DNA of 64,000 nucleotides from Valencia hispanica (lineage: Eukaryota > Chordata > Actinopteri > Cyprinodontiformes > Valenciidae): assembly GCA_963556495.2 (NCBI GenBank), contig OY747702.1:39972180-40036179 (forward strand), written 5' to 3'. The translations under genes and the position numbers were made by a program. This document shows, one piece after another, positions 20,983 to 31,000 of this stretch. Numbering within the stretch: position 1 is the stretch's first letter; each line of letters begins with the position of its first letter. The notes under the pieces were generated by a model. It did not search any database. It was not told where the DNA came from and saw only the letters and a program-made list of their open reading frames with translations.

Positions 20983-22758
20983 ATGGTAAGTGGTTCTCTT
21001 TAAAGAGTTGTTACACAGTGTTTTTACTGTCTCTGAGGCCATACACTTAGATCTTGTATCAATCAAACATAAATTAAGAATATTATGTAAGCAGGAAGCA
21101 CAATATGATTTTTAATATAAATTACATACAGTTAAGTCATTTCCCAACAATGATAATAATAATACTACCAACTAATTAATATGTATCAAATGTTTTATCT
21201 CACCCTCTTCTTTAGTGCAATGACTCTGACAAGAATTCTTCTTCAGAAGACAGCACAAGAGGGGAAACAATTGGTCAGATGGCCGCAGAAAGAAAAACTG
21301 TTGGCCAGGAAAAAACGATGTCCGGTGTGCCACTCCAGGATGAAATTGAAAAAAACAAACACCACAAAGGATGGATATAGATGGTAAGTGAAAAGCATTA
21401 TTATCAATCATACTGAGGTTTGCTATAAAAAATGAAACGGTTAATTCTGTATTCAGTAGTATAAAATGTTTAACATCTGTAAACTCATTCTGAGCAAATA
21501 CAGTAAATTATGGATTTATAAGAGAAAGTCCAATATTGTCCACTCAAAAAAGTCTCAACTCCTGGGACAGCGAAGGAGTCTTTTTCCACCGTCATGGTAG
21601 GGTTCAAATGCTACTTAACAACATATGTTGTGTTTCAGGAGCGGCAGAAGGGCAGAACACAGAGGCAGGGGCATCACTCGATCTGTAAGAGAAGGGTCCA
21701 TTTTCTCAAAATCTCACATTTCACTTTCCTCATGGATGAACATTATGCACAGGTAAAAAACTTTTTGCATTCTCATGCTCTCTTTTTGCACATAGATTTT
21801 TACATTACCTTAAGTAGCGGCATCAGTAATTTTCCTGTTTTGTCTCAGTCTGTCACAGGGGTTGAGAAGGAGACAGGTGGACATGCTGGAGGATGGAGTG
21901 ACTGGGAGTAGCAAATCACTAACAAGAGTAACGACACAAATGTGTTCTGTGGCAGTACGGCGACTGGAGAGACAAAGGAAAATGCAAATTGGAGGAAGAG
22001 GTGCATTTGTGGCAATAGATAAAAGCAAATTCAGACACAAAAGAAAGGTAAAATGCTACTTTTTATATGTCTGCATTACTGCATTCTTTGTAGTTATTTA
22101 TTGCTTTGCTTGCAAACATTACATGAATGAAAAATTTAAAGCCATCAAAACAGACGTTGCAACTATGTTATGTATCATGTAAACCATATAGGCAGCAAGA
22201 ACATTAAAGTTCTACCAAGATCTTGGTCTCTTTTGACTTGAACTATCAATTTTGTGATCATAGTTTTGTCTTTATTAGGAAATGTTACTTATTTTTCAGT
22301 ATGGACGTGGGAGATATGGACTCAGCTGGAGAAGACGTTCTTGGGTTTTTGGACTTCTGGAAGTAAAAAATTCTAGAAAGCGACCAATATTGAAGCTTGT
22401 GAAAAATCGATCCAGGGGAGATTGCTTCCAATAATAAGAAAGTATAAAACCTGGAAGTTCAGTAATTAGTGACTGCTGGAGTGCATACAATGGTTTATCA
22501 CGCAATGGGTAAATTCACTATCAGGTAAATCACCAAAGACATTTTGTCCATCCTGGCAGCGGTGCTCATACACAGCAAATTGAACGAGCATGGCGAAATT
22601 ATAAAGAGGACATCTACCGATACAGAAGAAATCTGACATAAAAGGCCTTGAAGATGAACCTAAGGTTCATAGAGTGGAACCACTGGCTTGCAAAAGAGCA
22701 TATGGCTGGTATTCTTGGTCGCTTATTTAAAGGCATACAGGCATGTTATAAAGTGTGA
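20983..22758 (+). pseudogene. Merlin-type (IS1016/ISXO2-like) transposase, intron-containing, broken in the last exon
   Basis: A short 5' exon ends at 20985 with a GTAAGT donor. Coding exons lie at 21216-21383 (ATG 21220), 21639-21752, 21849-22047 and 22300-22758; all have AG/GT borders and the phases fit (2, 2, 0). They encode, in order: a zinc-finger-like KRCPVCHSRMKLKK and DGYRW; GSIFSKSHISLSSWM; QIGGRGAFVAIDKSKF with the first catalytic Asp; then ISDCWSAYNG with the second Asp, VNHQRHFVHPGSGAHTQ and IERAWRNYKE. This is the block order of Merlin/IS1016-type DDE transposases. Exon four has a double stop at 22432-22437, explained by small deletions, and single stops at 22510 and 22639; the frame ends at TGA 22756. 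It is therefore inactive as it stands. Confidence 0.8.
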
Positions 22759-23140
22759 AATTTAATTTAAAAGATGTCTGCTTGTCTACCAGAATAGTTA
22801 TTTACATGTTTTTTTTAGTTTTTTTTTTACATGTTTTGGTACATTCATTGAAGTTTTGTCAAATATTCCTTGCCAAATGGCCCAGTGTTAGATAAACTGG
22901 ATGGAAAGTGCCCTATAAACATGATTTTTAAGTTTTGCCACAGACTGGATTTAAGTGTAAGCTTTAACAGATTCCTTCGACCAATAGAGAATAATTTTAT
23001 CTCTGGTGAATACCCACCCAACACATTTTTTTTTTCAAAGTTTTGAGTATTTGTATTGTAATCGTACTTTTGTATTTTACGTCTTTGTAAAACAGACTAA
23101 TTTAATGTGACTTACATTGTAATAACTGTTTGAAATCTAA
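22759..23140. other. non-genic stretch downstream of the Merlin transposase
   Basis: AT-rich sequence with poly-T tracts near 22810 and 23025. No gene recognised. It may be the 3' UTR and subterminal region of the Merlin-type element. Confidence 0.35.
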
Positions 23141-23329
23141 GAAAATAACCCTTTCTCTTTTACAGGAGGCTCGTTTCTCTTTACTTACTTGGTAATATTT
23201 CGTGTTTTACTTGCTAATAATGCAGTACTTTATCATGCTCTGTTGGTTACATATTAAGTTATGTTGGGTTTTTTTGTACATTGGTTCCTCTTTTTTCTTA
23301 AAGAAGATTGCATTTTCTTACCTGTATAC

Positions 23330-26300
23330 TTTCTAGTTTTTGGTGCTGTGAAGCTGGAAGGATTTTTGCTGTAAATCTTTCCCTTTTTAACAATTTGTTA
23401 TGATGCGTAAACATGGCAACAATGTGGTTTACAGCCGGGAGCAGCTGATTAACATCGCAAAAGCTGAAATAATACCTCAGCTGAAGCCACAAATCCCTGA
23501 TGAGTTGATAAGGAGGAGACGTGGATGCAGAGCAGGAGCGAAAAGGAGACAGAGAAAGAGGAAGTTCAAGCCATCTCTTCCAACGATCATAATGGGCAAC
23601 GTAAGATCACTTGCTAACAAGATGGATGAACTCCAAGCCCTTACAAGGACTCAGCCAGAGTACCGTGAATGCAGTGTTATGTGTTTTACGGAGACGTGGC
23701 TACTGGATCATATCCCCAACTCCAACGTCTGTCTGCCAGGCTTCCTGACTGTACGAGCAGACAGAGATCTGAAGACGAGCAGGAAAAGAAAGGTGGTGGA
23801 GTAGCAGTGCTTGTCAACAACAGATGGTGTCATCCAGGACATGTTACTGTGAAGTGTCGTCTCTGCAGCCCAGATGTCGAACTCTTGGCAGTGAGTTTTC
23901 GTCCATATTATTTACCAAGAGAGTTCACCAGTGTAATTTTGGCAGTTGTTTACATTCCACCTTCAGCCGTTGCCGACAATGCATGTGATGTCATCAGTTC
24001 CATTGTTGCTAAGCTACAGACACAGCACCCCAATGCATTTGTGGCAATATCTGGTGATTTTAATCATGCCTCGCTCTCTACTACACTTCCAACATTTCAA
24101 CAGTTTGTCAGCTGCTCTACAAGAGAAAACAGGACCTTGGATTTGTTTTATGCAAATGTAAAGGATTCATACATGTCCAAACCAAGACCTCTTCTGGGAC
24201 AATCAGATCACAATCTTGTTTTTCTATGCTCAGAATATAAACCCCTTGTTCAGAGGCAACCTGTGACAAAACGAACTGTGAGAAAATGGTCACAGGAAGC
24301 TGAAGAAGCCCTGCAGGGTTGTTTTGCAACCACAGACTGGATGACTCTTTGCCAAGCACATGGAGAGGACATCAATGCCATGACTAAGTGTGTGACTGAC
24401 TATATAAACTTCTGTGTGGACAACATCATCCCCACCAGAACAGTGAGATGCTTCCCGAATAACAAACCCTGGATCACCAGTGACCTGAAGGAACTGTTAA
24501 ACAAGAAAAAAAGAGCCTTCAGGGAGGGAGACAGGGAATTATTGAGGAGTATACAGAAGCAACTTAAGGTCAAGATCAGAGACAGCAAGGAGGCATACAG
24601 GAAGAAGCTGGAGAACAAACTACAGAGGAACAATATCCGAGATGTCTGGTCAGGAATGAGAAAGATCACAGGTTTTAAGGACAGGAAGGATTGGATAGAT
24701 GGAAGTCTGGACAGAGCCAATGAACTGAACATATTCTTCAACAGGTTCAGTTCAGGAAGTAGCTCAGCATCCCCCTCTCCTGTTCCCAGCCAAACAGACA
24801 TCCCACTCTCCTCTGATCAACAGCTTTCCTGTTACACCTCGGATGTTTTATCCTTCACCTCAGTCATGGACTCTTCTAATTCCACAAGTTTGACTTCAAC
24901 CAAGTCAGGAAATGCTGCTACCCCCTTTGCCTCCCCCTCCCACTTGTCTGTCTCCAAAAGTCAGGTGAAGTGGCAGCTGGAGAAACTGAACCGGAACAAG
25001 GCTGCAGGTCCAGATGGTGTCAGCCCCAGAGTCCTGAAGGCCTGTGCAGAGCAGCTCTGTGGGATTCTGCAGCACATCTTCAACCTTAGCCTAACTCAGG
25101 AGAAGGTTCCAGTGTTGTGGAAGACATCCTGCCTTGTTCCAGTACCCAAAAGAACTCACCCATCAGTCATCAATGACTATAGACCCGTTGCCCTGACATC
25201 CCACATCATGAAGGTCCTGGAGAGACTCCTGTTGGCCCCCCTGAGTAAGCAAACAAGAACATATCAGGACCCACTGCAGTTTGCCTATCGCTGTGGAGTT
25301 GGAGTTGAAGATGCCATCATCCACCTACTTCAACCAACCCACTGTCATCTGGACAAAGCAGGCAGCACTGTGAGGATCATGTTCTTTGATTTCTCTAGTG
25401 CATTTAACACAATTCAGCCTGATTTGCTTTGTCAGAAACTCCTGAAGACACAGGTGGAGCCCTCAACAATCGCGTGGATCAATGACTACCTGACAAACAG
25501 ACCACAGTTTGTGAGACTGAAGAATTGTGTGTCAAACCAGGTGGTCAGCAGCACAGGACCACCACAAGTGACCGTACTCTCACCATTCCTTTTCACTCTG
25601 TACAGCTCAGACTTCCAGTACAAATCAGAGACCTGTCATCTGCAGAAATACTCAGATGACTCTGCAATTGTCGGGTGTATAAGAGATGGACAAGAAGCTG
25701 AATACAGAGAGCTGGTGGACCGCTTTGTGACATGGTGTGGAAACAATCGTCTCACCTTGAATGTGAACAAAACAAAGGAGATGATTGTAGATTTCAGAAG
25801 AAACAGGGATAAGTCAAACACTGTTTCCATCATGGGAGAAGAAGTGGAGGTGGTTGAGGAATATAAATACCTCGGAGTTCACCTTGACAACAGACTGGAC
25901 TGGAGGCGTAACAGTGAAGCCGTCTACAAGAAGGGACAGAGCAGACTGTACTTCTTGAGGAAGCTTAGGTCCTTCAAGGTTTGCAGCAAGATGCTGCAAA
26001 TCTTCTACAAGTCTGTTGTGGAGAGTGTAATCTCTTCAGCCGTCATCTGTTGGGGTAGCAGCATCAGAGCCAGGGATTTAAAAAGGCTAAACAACCTGAT
26101 AAAGAAGGCTGGTTCTGTTCTTGGGACAACTGTGGAAAATCTGGAGATGATAATGCAAAGAAGGATTCTTAATAAAATCAAAAAAATTATGGACAACCCT
26201 GACCATCCTCTTCATGAGACAGTCATACAACAACAGAGCGTCTTCAGTCGGAGGCTTCTTCAGTTTCGCTGCAATACAGACCGCTACAGGAAATCCTTCC

Positions 26301-26424
26301 TGCCCACAGCCATCATCATCTACAACAACTCCTTAAAGAATTAATTATATGAGCTATACCAACACTTAATTTCCCTCTGGGATAAATAAAGTATTTTTGA
26401 ATCTGAATTTGAATTTGAATTAAC
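23330..26424 (+). mobile_element. Rex1 LINE, nearly intact
   Basis: Contains a single long ORF2 with a short 5' leader. The 3' end AATAAAGTATTTTTGAATCTG is followed by TTGAAT-type repeats to 26424. Sequences matching the two sites used in the literature to amplify fish Rex1 occur about 0.55 kb apart (TTCTCTAGTGCATTTAACAC near 25393 and GAGCAGACTGTACTTCTTGA near 25938). The 5' boundary is approximate and no target duplication was identified. Confidence 0.8.
23400..26344 (+). pseudogene. Rex1 ORF2: endonuclease plus reverse transcriptase, one frameshift
   Basis: A non-LTR retrotransposon polyprotein of about 980 codons. The N-terminal AP-type endonuclease has GNVRSLANKMDEL, CFTETWLLD, VAISGDFNHAS and LLGQSDHNLVF. 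The RT has NKAAGPDGVSPRV, RPVALTSHIMKV, MFFDFSSAFNTIQ (catalytic Asp) and QKYSDDSAIVGC (catalytic DD). The C-terminal part has YKYLGVHLDNRLDW and ends SFLPTAIIIYNNSLKN. One missing base in the A/G run near 23789 shifts the frame between RADRDLKTS and GGGVAVLVNN; the remaining 850 codons are open. In the block usually read PQG, the Gly is changed (GPPQVTVLSP), which may impair activity. Recent insertion is likely. Confidence 0.85.
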
Positions 26425-26972
26425 AGGTTAAACACAAACACTGAACAATCTAATGTGAATTATGTGGTAATAAATGTTTAAAATCCAAGAAACAAGACTG
26501 GCCTTCTTTTACAGTACAGTTTATCTTTACATACTTAGTAATATTTTGTGTGTTACTTGGCAATTACCCAGTATTTTACTTGTTACTTTATGAACACGTT
26601 AAAACATTGTTCAACTCTGCATGAGTTACATGTTAATAACTGCTTAAAATCTAAGAAAGCAAAGCTTTTCCTTGTCTGCCTAAACATATTAATAGAAGCA
26701 CTTACTTGGTAATGAATGGCAGTATATAGTGTAATCCATCAGGAAATGGTAGATAATTTAGTTATTTGATTGCAATTTCTATCTAAAATTGGATTAAATT
26801 GCAAAGTATAACACTGTAAACTGTAACATGAAACAATTTTACTGTGTAATTCATTGGTAAATATTGAGTAATTTAAAACTAGTTTAATTACGTAGTAATA
26901 CTATGTAACTTACTAAGTACTTACCCGGTAATTGTATGGTAATTAGGGGACTGTAAAAGAAAGGGTTACCAA

Positions 26973-27715
26973 AGTTTATATATGTTTCTAATATGCTGCA
27001 CAATATGTGTAAAACTGGATGTTTTAAGGGAGATGGTGTGACGGTATTCTCAATAAGAGTTAATAACCTGCAATGCAAAGATGTCCTATTGCACGAAATT
27101 GTAGAAGACTGAAAAAACATTTAGAGCAGAGGGAGGCTTGCAGCTAGTCAGATGAAGGCCTTATTTGATTTTAGTAATTTAAAACAACTCAAACCGACAA
27201 AATGTAAATCCATGGGATATGATGCTATACTAGCAACTAGTAATCAGAATCTGAATCAAAAAGGTTTTATGACCATATGTGTGAAAATGTTCACAACATT
27301 AGGAAATCAACTACATCTTCACAACAAAGTGTTGCTAAGATTTTTATTTTCTCCTTCAAACAACTTCAGTATCACTAAAATTATGTTGGTGGAGGTTGTC
27401 AGACATATCAATACGCCTAATTATTTGATCTACGCAGTAAACTAAAGGTTAGATCTCCGGTTCAATCTCCACACGACTACGAGACCTAGAAAAAAAACAT
27501 TTGCTAATTACTACCTGTTGCCAAAACCACCAGTTTCATCACTCTTGGCGTACTTGGTACAGCTGGCAGCCTCCACTAAAATAACTATCATATCCACATG
27601 GAAGTTGTTAGAGTGAGAAAACAGGAACAAACTTACCATCTGTTGTAGACATTTATTGTCTGCTAATACAGCATTGTTTTTCCTCAAATATATATATATT
27701 TTTGGTGGAGACCCA
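26973..27715. other. intergenic stretch, nothing recognised
   Basis: No gene or RNA gene recognised. The + ORF 27152-27445 shows no domain. Confidence 0.4.
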
Positions 27716-27729
27716 CCATTTAAGATTAT

Positions 27730-28127
27730 CCATCCATCCATCCATTTTCTTCCGCTTATCCGGGGTCGGGTCGCGGGGGCACCAGCCTAAGCAAAGAGAC
27801 CCAGACTTCCCTCTCCCCAGCCACTTGTTCCAGCCCCTTGGGAGGAACCCCAAGGCGCTCCCAGGCCAGCCGAGAAACATAGTCCCTCCAGCGTGTCCTG
27901 GGCCTTCCCCTGGGCCTCCTCCCGGTGAGACGTGCCTGAAACACCTCACCAGGGAGGCGTCCAGGAGGCATCCTGACCAGATGCCCGAGCCACCTCAACT
28001 GACTCCTCTCGATGTGGAGAAGCAGCGGCTCTACTCTGAGCCCCCTCCGGATGACTGAGCTTCTCACCCTATCTCTAAGGGAGAACCCAGACACTCTGCG
28101 GAGGAAACTCATTTCAGGCGCTTGTAT
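27730..28127 (-). mobile_element. RTE/Rex3-type LINE 3' end with 14-bp target duplication
   Basis: A 398-bp, 5'-truncated insertion on the minus strand with a (GGAT)n tail (seen as CCATCCATCCATCC at 27730). It is flanked by perfect duplications, CCATTTAAGATTAT, at 27716-27729 and 28128-28141. It encodes the C-terminal end of the polyprotein (27756-28112): FLRRVSGFSLRDRVRSS, then IERSQLRWLGHLVRMPPGRL, then RRPRGRPRTRWRDYVSRLAW. This pattern of a basic GRPRTRWRD region near the C-terminus and a GATG tail is that of fish RTE/Rex3 elements. The intact TSD and open frame suggest recent insertion. Confidence 0.88.
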
Positions 28128-28460
28128 CCATTTAAGATTATTTCAGGTTAAATGGTCTGTCCAGCTGTCTATGAGTTTTTTTTTAAGCTAGCGATGGTAT
28201 TGAATCATTCTAATACACACATAAGGGAACTATCACTTATAACTTTAGACAATCTAAATTTAAAAAATCCTAATAATTTTTTTAAGTTGTTTTCAGAAAA
28301 TTAATGAAAAACTGAACAGGATTCTAACTAGGCTAAATAACCCAGAACAACATGTACATAACCAATGTCTGTTTATTTTTATATTTTAAATCTTCTTTCC
28401 AGTGTTTCTTCTGTGGGAGCCATCTGCCTCTGGAGCGTTGGTCAGCTGTGGCTGCCTAGG

Positions 28461-28803
28461 CAAGGCAAGGCAAGGCAATTTTATTTGTATAGCACACTTT
28501 CAACAGCAGGGTAATTCAAGGTTCTTTACATGATTTGGTGATTTAAAAGAAACACATAAAAGAAACACACATTACACATGATACACAATAAAGCAAGAGA
28601 AAAATAAAAAAAGCAAGAGAGCATGAACACATTTCATACATATAACATCAAGCATTTACTCAAAGGCAATTCTAAACAGATGGGTTTTTAGTCTCGATTT
28701 AAAGCAGTTCAGAGTTTCAGCAGCTCTGCACTCGTCAGGAAGTCCGTTCCAGATAAGGGGAGCATAGAAACTGAAAGCTGCTTCTCCATGTTTAGTTCTG
28801 AGT
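28461..28803 (-). repeat. L2 LINE 3' end nested in the dispersed repeat
   Basis: Minus-strand L2 tail, 343 bp: CAAGGCAAGG repeats, TTTATTTGTATAGCACACTTT, then ORF2 C-terminus coding for [18 protein letters not shown]. The short duplication CTAGG at 28456-28460 and 28804-28808 flanks it. It is very similar to the 3' end of the nearly full-length L2 at 35630-40705. Confidence 0.8.
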
Positions 28804-29169
28804 CTAGGTGCTCTCCAGGTAGCTCTTGGATAATTTTGGGTGTCTTGGCCTTGCCACCTCTGGGCACCCTGTGTCAGTGCCTTGGCTGCTGCTGTTGATG
28901 TGCTGCTGCCGGTGCAGATTGCTCCTTTGATGGCATTTCCTTTCCTTACCTGGCTCAGTTGTACTCGGCCTAAAGTCCTTTTTAATGTAGCTCCTGATTG
29001 TGTGTGCGCATGGGGGCTGGGTTGGGGGGAGAGCCGCATAACTGTATAAAAGTGATCATGCTTTTAAATCTTCAAGGGAAAGATAGGAATATGGTTTATG
29101 TGGGGTCATTTTTAACCTGTAAAGCACTTTGAGTGGCAATCTTTGTATGATAAGCGCTTTATGAACAAA

Positions 29170-29172
29170 GTC

Positions 29173-29232
<60 letters not shown>

Positions 29233-29233
29233 C
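29170..29233. repeat. (TGAT)n tail repeat
   Basis: Tetranucleotide run of TGAT/ATTG, the 3' tail of the dispersed repeat at 28351-29233. A matching short tail (TCAATCAATC) is at the minus-strand copy near 53781. Confidence 0.9.
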
Positions 29234-30857
29234 CAGAAATGAGAGAAAATTAACTTATTTATTAATATGGTAATGAAATGAATCTCAAAGCTTCATTTAT
29301 TCATGTACAATATCAGCCATTTACAACAGAAATGAAATTATTTTGTTATACAATAGCTATTCTTTATTTTTTCAACCAACCTTTAGATTGTCTTCCTTAT
29401 CCAGATTTACATTGATTACTCTAAGATCAGAACTTAGGCCTTGCCTTTAATTTAAAAGTCATATAATGATGCAATATATTCAGTCTTTACTGGCTGAATG
29501 ATGTGTTTTACAAAACCATTTTTATCTTCAAATATTTTCAGTTTTGCATCAAAAAGTAATTACCATTTCCTCAAGTTAAACTTTTCCATCTAGGTTCTGA
29601 ATCTCTAATAGACCTCCACCACTTAAAAACTTTATTATTTTCCATTTGAATTATGACTAACAAGCTACTTCTTTCCCCACACTCCCCTCTAATGCATCAA
29701 GCGCTTTTCACCAACATTTTAATAATAGCTGCTTTTGTCGACATCAAGCGACACAATAAAATTATTTCTTATAATCCTGTAATTCATCACCTCAATTTAT
29801 TCAACAGGTTCTATTCATTTTAATTACTTCAACAGCCTGTGAACAACCTTATTAAAACAAACATTATTCTGACAGAGATTTATGCCACAAGTGAAGTGGC
29901 ATTCCTAATTATGTGATTTTATAATCTATTACCTCTTTAAAACGCAATTATGCATTATTAAACTAATGGTAATATATAATGCTGGAAAGAGAAAGGAAAG
30001 GTAATGTATATGGATATGAAATGAAGTGACTGTTGGGTATAGAAAAGAAGAAAAAAAACTTTATTCAGAAGTTTTTAAACGCCCACCTATTTGAGAAGTT
30101 ATATATGCGAGGAGTGATTTAACATTAATACAAAAAGAAGAAAAAAAATGTTTCCCCTCATTAGCTTTAAATGTGCTTTTCTGATTATGGAACTAGTCTG
30201 TTGTGCTGCTGCTGCTGCTGCAGAGAAATAACAAGCAACGAGTTGTTGCAGTTTCAGCTTTTCTGTCTGTGTTCTGAGCAATGAACTTTGACTCTGAGAG
30301 TCTTGCTAAAACAACACTACAGTTTTTTACATTAACAGTGTGCAAGCCCACCAACAGTGAGCAAGTGATGCTCATTACATTACGAAACTAAATTCAACAG
30401 ATGGATGGGCAACAGAGTGAGAAGTTTTTACTTACATTCCTAGTAAAAGGGCGTGAAAAAAATTAGGGATTGCTGAAGGAGAAGTTTGACTATGCATCAT
30501 TTCAACGAAATTTCCAGCATTGCATTAGATTTAGCCAATGTATCTTTGTGATTGTAACATACTGTGTATACGCATTTCTGCATTATTTTATCAATTTGGT
30601 TGTTAAAACATGTGCATTATTTTATTCTTAAATATGTTAAGGTTTTATAAAAATTATTATGAATTGTATATGTTTCTGTTTACAGAATCAATCCTGTATT
30701 AAATAAAAACAATTTTTGACAAAAAAGGGGAGTAGAGGAGCGCTTCCTGGACTCCAAAGTTTAATTCAAAAGAAGTGCTCTTTGGATGGGAAACAAAATG
30801 CCAAGAACCAAAAAGAACTCCAAGGCACTCTCCAATGAAAAAGGTTAAAAAGCCTTA
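29234..30857. other. AT-rich stretch, possible conserved noncoding sequence at 29600-29960
   Basis: No gene or transposon recognised. The segment 29600-29960 has many homeodomain-type AT motifs (ATTTGAATTATGACTAACAA, AATTATGTGATTTTATAAT) and is unlike the repeats around it. Such composition is typical of developmental noncoding elements, but conservation cannot be judged here. A small CTG/CAG run lies near 30205-30220. Confidence 0.35.
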
Positions 30858-31000
30858 ATTGTAATGGCTTGGTCAAGTTAACCTTCTAAAAAACTCCAAC
30901 GCGATTTGGCTACATGCCTTCTTCAACTCCCAGAAGAAGGCATGTAGCCAAAACGTGTTGGAGTTTTTTTAGAAGGTTAACTTGACCAAGCCATTACAAT
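30858..31000. repeat. 143-bp near-perfect palindrome (foldback)
   Basis: Left arm 30858-30924, loop AACTCCCA (30925-30932) and right arm 30933-31000. The arms are reverse complements with only small differences (GCGATTTGG versus CCAAAACGTG, and a longer T run on the right). The arms include GGCTACATGCCTTCTTC and the ACGCGTT-like motif seen in a widespread fish repeat. It would form a long hairpin in single-stranded DNA or RNA. The family is not identified. Confidence 0.9.

Larger units (their letters stand above)
23141..26972. repeat. degenerate subterminal repeat array split by the Rex1 LINE
   Basis: The motifs TTACTTGGTAAT, AAAATCTAAGAAA and CTTTTACAG recur at 23110-23220, 26465-26575 and 26630-26720. 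AACCCTTTCTCTTTTACAG (23148-23166) on the left is matched by the inverse CTGTAAAAGAAAGGGTTACC at 26952-26971 on the right. This looks like a DNA transposon with subterminal repeats, about 0.7 kb without the LINE, into which Rex1 inserted. It could be the right end of the Merlin-type element, because it starts about 400 bp after the transposase stop. The superfamily is unknown. Confidence 0.45.
28351..29233 (+). repeat. dispersed repeat with (TTGA)n tail, interrupted by an L2 tail
   Basis: Starts CATGTACATAACCAATG and ends CACTTTGAGTGGCAATCTTTGTATG, then ATAAGCGCTTTATGAACAAA and a (TGAT)n tail (29170-29233). A second copy lies on the minus strand at 53781-54255 with the same start and end, so it is a unit of about 540 bp. 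The 3' block (AAAGCACTTTGAG ... GCGCTTTATGAA) resembles LINE L2-type ends, so it may be a 3' part of a LINE or a SINE using its tail. No tRNA-type promoter was identified. The L2 3' end at 28461-28803 is nested inside. Confidence 0.7.

Noticed and set aside
27653..28058. Plus-strand and extra-frame ORFs over the RTE 3' end
   Set aside because: Shadows of the minus-strand RTE C-terminal frame at 27756-28112.
30205..30225. Short CTG/CAG repeat
   Set aside because: Only about five units; not unusual and no gene context.
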